Source: Drouetiella sp036703255
GTDB lineage: Bacteria; Cyanobacteriota; Cyanobacteriia; Elainellales; Elainellaceae
Assembly: GCA_036703255.1 (NCBI GenBank)
Contig: DATNPL010000241.1
Coordinates: 1-64,000 of the forward strand
Direction: 5' to 3'
DNA length: 64,000 nucleotides
The translations under genes were made by a program, and so were the position numbers. The notes below the pieces were generated by a model, which was given only the letters and a program-made list of their open reading frames with translations, was not told the DNA's origin and did no database searches. Positions 61,401 to 64,000 of the stretch are shown here, one piece after another (position 1 is the stretch's first letter; the number at the start of each line of letters is the position of its first letter).

Positions 61401-63611
61401 ATGGTGAATCAGTACAAAAAGCAGGTTTGGATAGCGGGGATTGGGCTAACGGCACTGACACTAGGCGCGGGCGTTTCGTCGCTCAATCTCTTGAGTGACT
61501 TTCAAATGCCTTCCATGAAAGAGTGGCTTGTTGCTGCCCCAGCTACTGCCGATTTTAGCTTGGCGCAAGACCCGAACTCTCAGGTGCTGGCTCTCGCGAC
61601 TCAGCCCGCTAGCCGTGCTGCTAAGCTAGAGGCGATCGCCAAGGGAACGCCCTCGATCGATCGCAGCCGCGCCCGCTACCTGTTGGCGACCGATCTGATT
61701 CAGCAGGATCGCGGGGGTAAAGCGCTGCCTTGGCTAGAAGGATTAGAGAAAGACTATCCGGTGCTGGCGGCTCATATCTTGGCAAAGCGTGCCCAGGCTT
61801 ACACGGCCACAGGCAACCCTGCCAAAGCTGCCGAAACCTGGAAAGCCCTGCTACAACAGCACCCCAAAGATGTAGCAGCGGCTGAGGCGCTCTACGCTTT
61901 GGGCAAAACCAATCCGCAATATTGGGATCAGGTGTTGAGCCAGTTTCCCAGCCATCCTCGGGCAGTTGATGTTGCCTCAGCAAGACTAGAGAAAAAGCCC
62001 GACCAGCCACAGCTCTTGCTGCAAATTGCGCGGCATGGCATCTATACCCCCGGCATTCTTGGCGTGCTGAATCGGCTGAAGGAAGAATATGCTTCTCAGC
62101 TGACTCCAGAAGACTGGGAAGCGATCGCCTTTGCTTTTTGGGAAAAGGGCTATTACGGCAGCGCTGGAGCCGCCTATGGTAAAGCGCCCAACACGCCGCT
62201 GAACATGTATCGCACGGGGCGAGGAGCGCAGCTAGGTGAACGAACTAAAGATGCGATCGCGGCCTACCAGGCGCTGCTGCAAGCCTACCCCACGACCAAA
62301 GAGGCCGGACAGGCGCTGATCAAAATTGCCGAACTGGTGGATAAGCCCGAAGCGGCGGTTCCTTTTCTGGATCAGGTCATTAACCAGTTTCCGGACAGAG
62401 CGGCTGAAGCTTTGGCTGTCAAAGCAGAGGTCTTGCTGGCGCTCAAGAGTCCAGAGTCGGCATTGCAGGCTCAGCAGTCGGTGATTACTCAACACAGCAA
62501 ATCGGAAACAGCGGCGAAGCTGCGCTGGAAGCAGGTCGAAGAGCATGTGAAACAGGGCAACATTAAGCCAGCCTGGGAATGGGCACGGCAGTTGGCGCAG
62601 GAAAATCCGGATAGCGAATATGCGCCCGAAGCCTCTTTTTGGATTGGCAAGTGGGCGGCTCAACTGGGTCAGCAGAAAGAGTCTCAACAGGCTTTTGAGT
62701 ATGTGTTGAGTAACTATCCTGACTCCTATTACGCTTGGCGATCGGCCAGTATGTTGGGCTGGAACGTGGGCGACTTTACAACCGTGCGCGCCCAGTCGCC
62801 GCAAATTGCCGAGTCTTTCCGGCGATCGCCTCCCTTGGCAGGATCAGTCGCAACCCAAGAGCTATACCTCCTGGGGCAAGACTTGGATGCCTGGACACGC
62901 TGGCAGGCCGAATTTACCAATCGGGTTCAGCCTACGGTGGCAGAGCAGTTTACCGATGGGCTAATGCGCATGGGGGTTGGCGATACTCTAGACGGCATTT
63001 TTATGTTGTCTAATTTGTCCTCGCGTGAACCTGCTGCCGAAAAAGCGCAATACAAAACTCTGCGGCAGCAAGTTGGATACTGGGAAGCCCTCTATCCTTT
63101 TCCGTATGAGGGTTTAATCAAGCAATCGGCCAAAGAATTGCGAATTAACCCCATGTTGGTAACGGCTCTGATTCGACAAGAATCTCGGTTTCAACCCAAG
63201 ATTGAATCTTCGGTGGGTGCAACAGGGTTGATGCAGGTAATGCCAGAAACAGCCGACTGGGTTGCTCAACAGATAAAGGTAAAGAATTACAGCTTAGGTA
63301 ATCCCAGTGACAATATTAAGATCGGAACTTGGTATCTAGATTACACCCATCGGGAATACAACAATAACTCACTCTTTGCTGTGGCTAGCTACAATGCTGG
63401 GCCAGGAAGTGTTGCCGATTGGATCAGCAGATTTGGCTTTAGCGATCCCGATCGGTTTATCGAACAGATTCCGTTTCCGGAAACGAAAGGCTACGTCGAA
63501 TCTGTGTTTGGCAACTACTGGAACTATCTGAGGCTCTATAATCCAGAGGTTTCTAGAAAGCTAGCCGAGTATTCGTCAGAGCACTCCGCTTTGTCGGGCG
63601 CTGCGCCATAG
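61401..63611 (+). CDS. Slt-type lytic transglycosylase with helical repeats
   Basis: This 736-residue protein has an N-terminal signal-like segment (about 8-27, QVWIAGIGLTALTLGAGVSSL), a long TPR/alpha-helical solenoid (about 60-540) and a C-terminal SLT domain (about 560-720) with LVTALIRQESRFQPK (catalytic Glu in RQES), ATGLMQVMP, NIKIGTWYLDY and VASYNAGPG. It cuts peptidoglycan to 1,6-anhydro products. A start at ATG 61401 leaves the signal intact. Followed closely by the truncated gene. Confidence 0.94.
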   Translation: MVNQYKKQVWIAGIGLTALTLGAGVSSLNLLSDFQMPSMKEWLVAAPATADFSLAQDPNSQVLALATQPASRAAKLEAIAKGTPSIDRSRARYLLATDLIQQDRGGKALPWLEGLEKDYPVLAAHILAKRAQAYTATGNPAKAAETWKALLQQHPKDVAAAEALYALGKTNPQYWDQVLSQFPSHPRAVDVASARLEKKPDQPQLLLQIARHGIYTPGILGVLNRLKEEYASQLTPEDWEAIAFAFWEKGYYGSAGAAYGKAPNTPLNMYRTGRGAQLGERTKDAIAAYQALLQAYPTTKEAGQALIKIAELVDKPEAAVPFLDQVINQFPDRAAEALAVKAEVLLALKSPESALQAQQSVITQHSKSETAAKLRWKQVEEHVKQGNIKPAWEWARQLAQENPDSEYAPEASFWIGKWAAQLGQQKESQQAFEYVLSNYPDSYYAWRSASMLGWNVGDFTTVRAQSPQIAESFRRSPPLAGSVATQELYLLGQDLDAWTRWQAEFTNRVQPTVAEQFTDGLMRMGVGDTLDGIFMLSNLSSREPAAEKAQYKTLRQQVGYWEALYPFPYEGLIKQSAKELRINPMLVTALIRQESRFQPKIESSVGATGLMQVMPETADWVAQQIKVKNYSLGNPSDNIKIGTWYLDYTHREYNNNSLFAVASYNAGPGSVADWISRFGFSDPDRFIEQIPFPETKGYVESVFGNYWNYLRLYNPEVSRKLAEYSSEHSALSGAAP

Positions 63612-63656
63612 CTGGATTCAGAGTCATCATCTTACGGCGGGGGCGATCGCACAAAA

Positions 63657-64000
63657 ATGCAGTGGTTTGTCGATGAACTCCTCTACTTCCGAGGCATCGT
63701 TTTTGTCAAAGGCTGGGCTTATTGTCCGGAAGGTTCTCCTGAGACATCTCTTCAGAAATCGATTGTCTCCATGTCCTACCAATTTCCGGGCGCTGAGGCA
63801 GTTCCCGTCAAAGGCTACGGCTTGCCCAGCCCTGATTTAGAACATCAGTTTGGCAGAGCTGCTCAAAATAGCCGCTTTGAGTTTCATGCCTCGGTCGATT
63901 TGCCCCCGGAGCAGGTGAGCCAAATGCATCTAGTCTTCAGGCTGGCAGATGGTTCGACTCAGACGGCCACAGGATTGGTTGAGCGGAAAATCAGCACCGA
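63657..64000 (+). CDS. Unrecognised gene, cut by the window end
   Basis: The frame is open from ATG 63657 to the last base (114 codons). It begins MQWFVDELLYFRGIVFVKGW with AYCPEG following and continues with strand-rich sequence (FEFHASVDLP, MHLVFRLADG). I recall no family with certainty; the beta-sandwich-like start could precede a glycosyltransferase or methyltransferase domain. It follows slt by 46 bases. Confidence 0.6.
   Translation, partial: MQWFVDELLYFRGIVFVKGWAYCPEGSPETSLQKSIVSMSYQFPGAEAVPVKGYGLPSPDLEHQFGRAAQNSRFEFHASVDLPPEQVSQMHLVFRLADGSTQTATGLVERKIST

Overview
The window is chromosomal DNA from a cyanobacterium, probably a filamentous Leptolyngbya-like lineage, though the genus is inferred only from overall gene style. 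Evidence: photosystem I genes psaF and psaJ beside tsaD, a thylakoid-curvature (CAAD/CurT) protein, a stand-alone PCP_red small protein, a PATAN-receiver regulator, a GAF-GAF-PAS adenylate cyclase, an Omp85-lpxC-fabZ-lpxA-lpxB cluster, and very frequent HIP1 octamers (GCGATCGC) throughout ordinary genes. No rRNA, tRNA, insertion sequence, prophage or CRISPR array was found.

Layout. 1-6.5 kb: a small conserved protein, moaD, a RecB-like/RNase H-like nuclease, a GyrA/ParC-family topoisomerase subunit and a DivK-like response regulator. 6.5-14.4 kb: a modular GH24 lysozyme, an alpha/beta hydrolase, tsaD, psaF-psaJ, pgk and a UspA protein. 14.4-22.3 kb: a SPOR protein, a DUF721 (DciA-like) protein, an MBOAT acyltransferase, small proteins including PCP_red, DUF4168, comB and a pentapeptide membrane protein. 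22.8-28.5 kb: an LpxB-related protein, a tRNA-dihydrouridine synthase, DUF1361, DUF423 and several unknown proteins. 28.9-31.7 kb: an AT-rich accessory island without HIP1 sites, carrying a DNA methyltransferase that overlaps an unrecognised gene, the likely nuclease of a restriction-modification system. 31.8-42 kb: a Zn-dehydrogenase, a secreted Ig-like/RTX protein, purC, Omp85 and the lipid A operon. 42-51 kb: signalling (CurT, cyclase, PatA-like regulator, Ser/Thr kinase) and a secreted acidic repeat protein. 51-58.6 kb: coaX, a glycogen debranching enzyme, a HicB-like remnant, a TPR protein, a CbbY-type phosphatase and two exported peptidoglycan-binding paralogues. 59-64 kb: pepA, an Slt-type lytic transglycosylase and a gene cut by the window end.

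The genes form a few functional blocks: envelope building (Omp85, LpxC, FabZ, LpxA, LpxB), cell-wall binding and turnover (lysozyme, SPOR, peptidoglycan-binding paralogues, Slt), photosynthesis and its carbon metabolism (PsaF/J, CurT, Pgk, CbbY, debranching enzyme), and second-messenger/phosphorelay signalling.

The most unusual non-coding signal is a scattered set of intergenic palindromes with long, often perfect arms and a loop of only three bases (about 175, 21281, 21313, 22422, 34981 and 61252). One copy is a nested composite of two hairpins inside a third inverted repeat. The strongest candidate for an under-described protein system is the methyltransferase plus unknown gene at 29.2-31.6 kb. 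A possible very small membrane protein at 28211-28287, interrupted at a T-run, also deserves a check.
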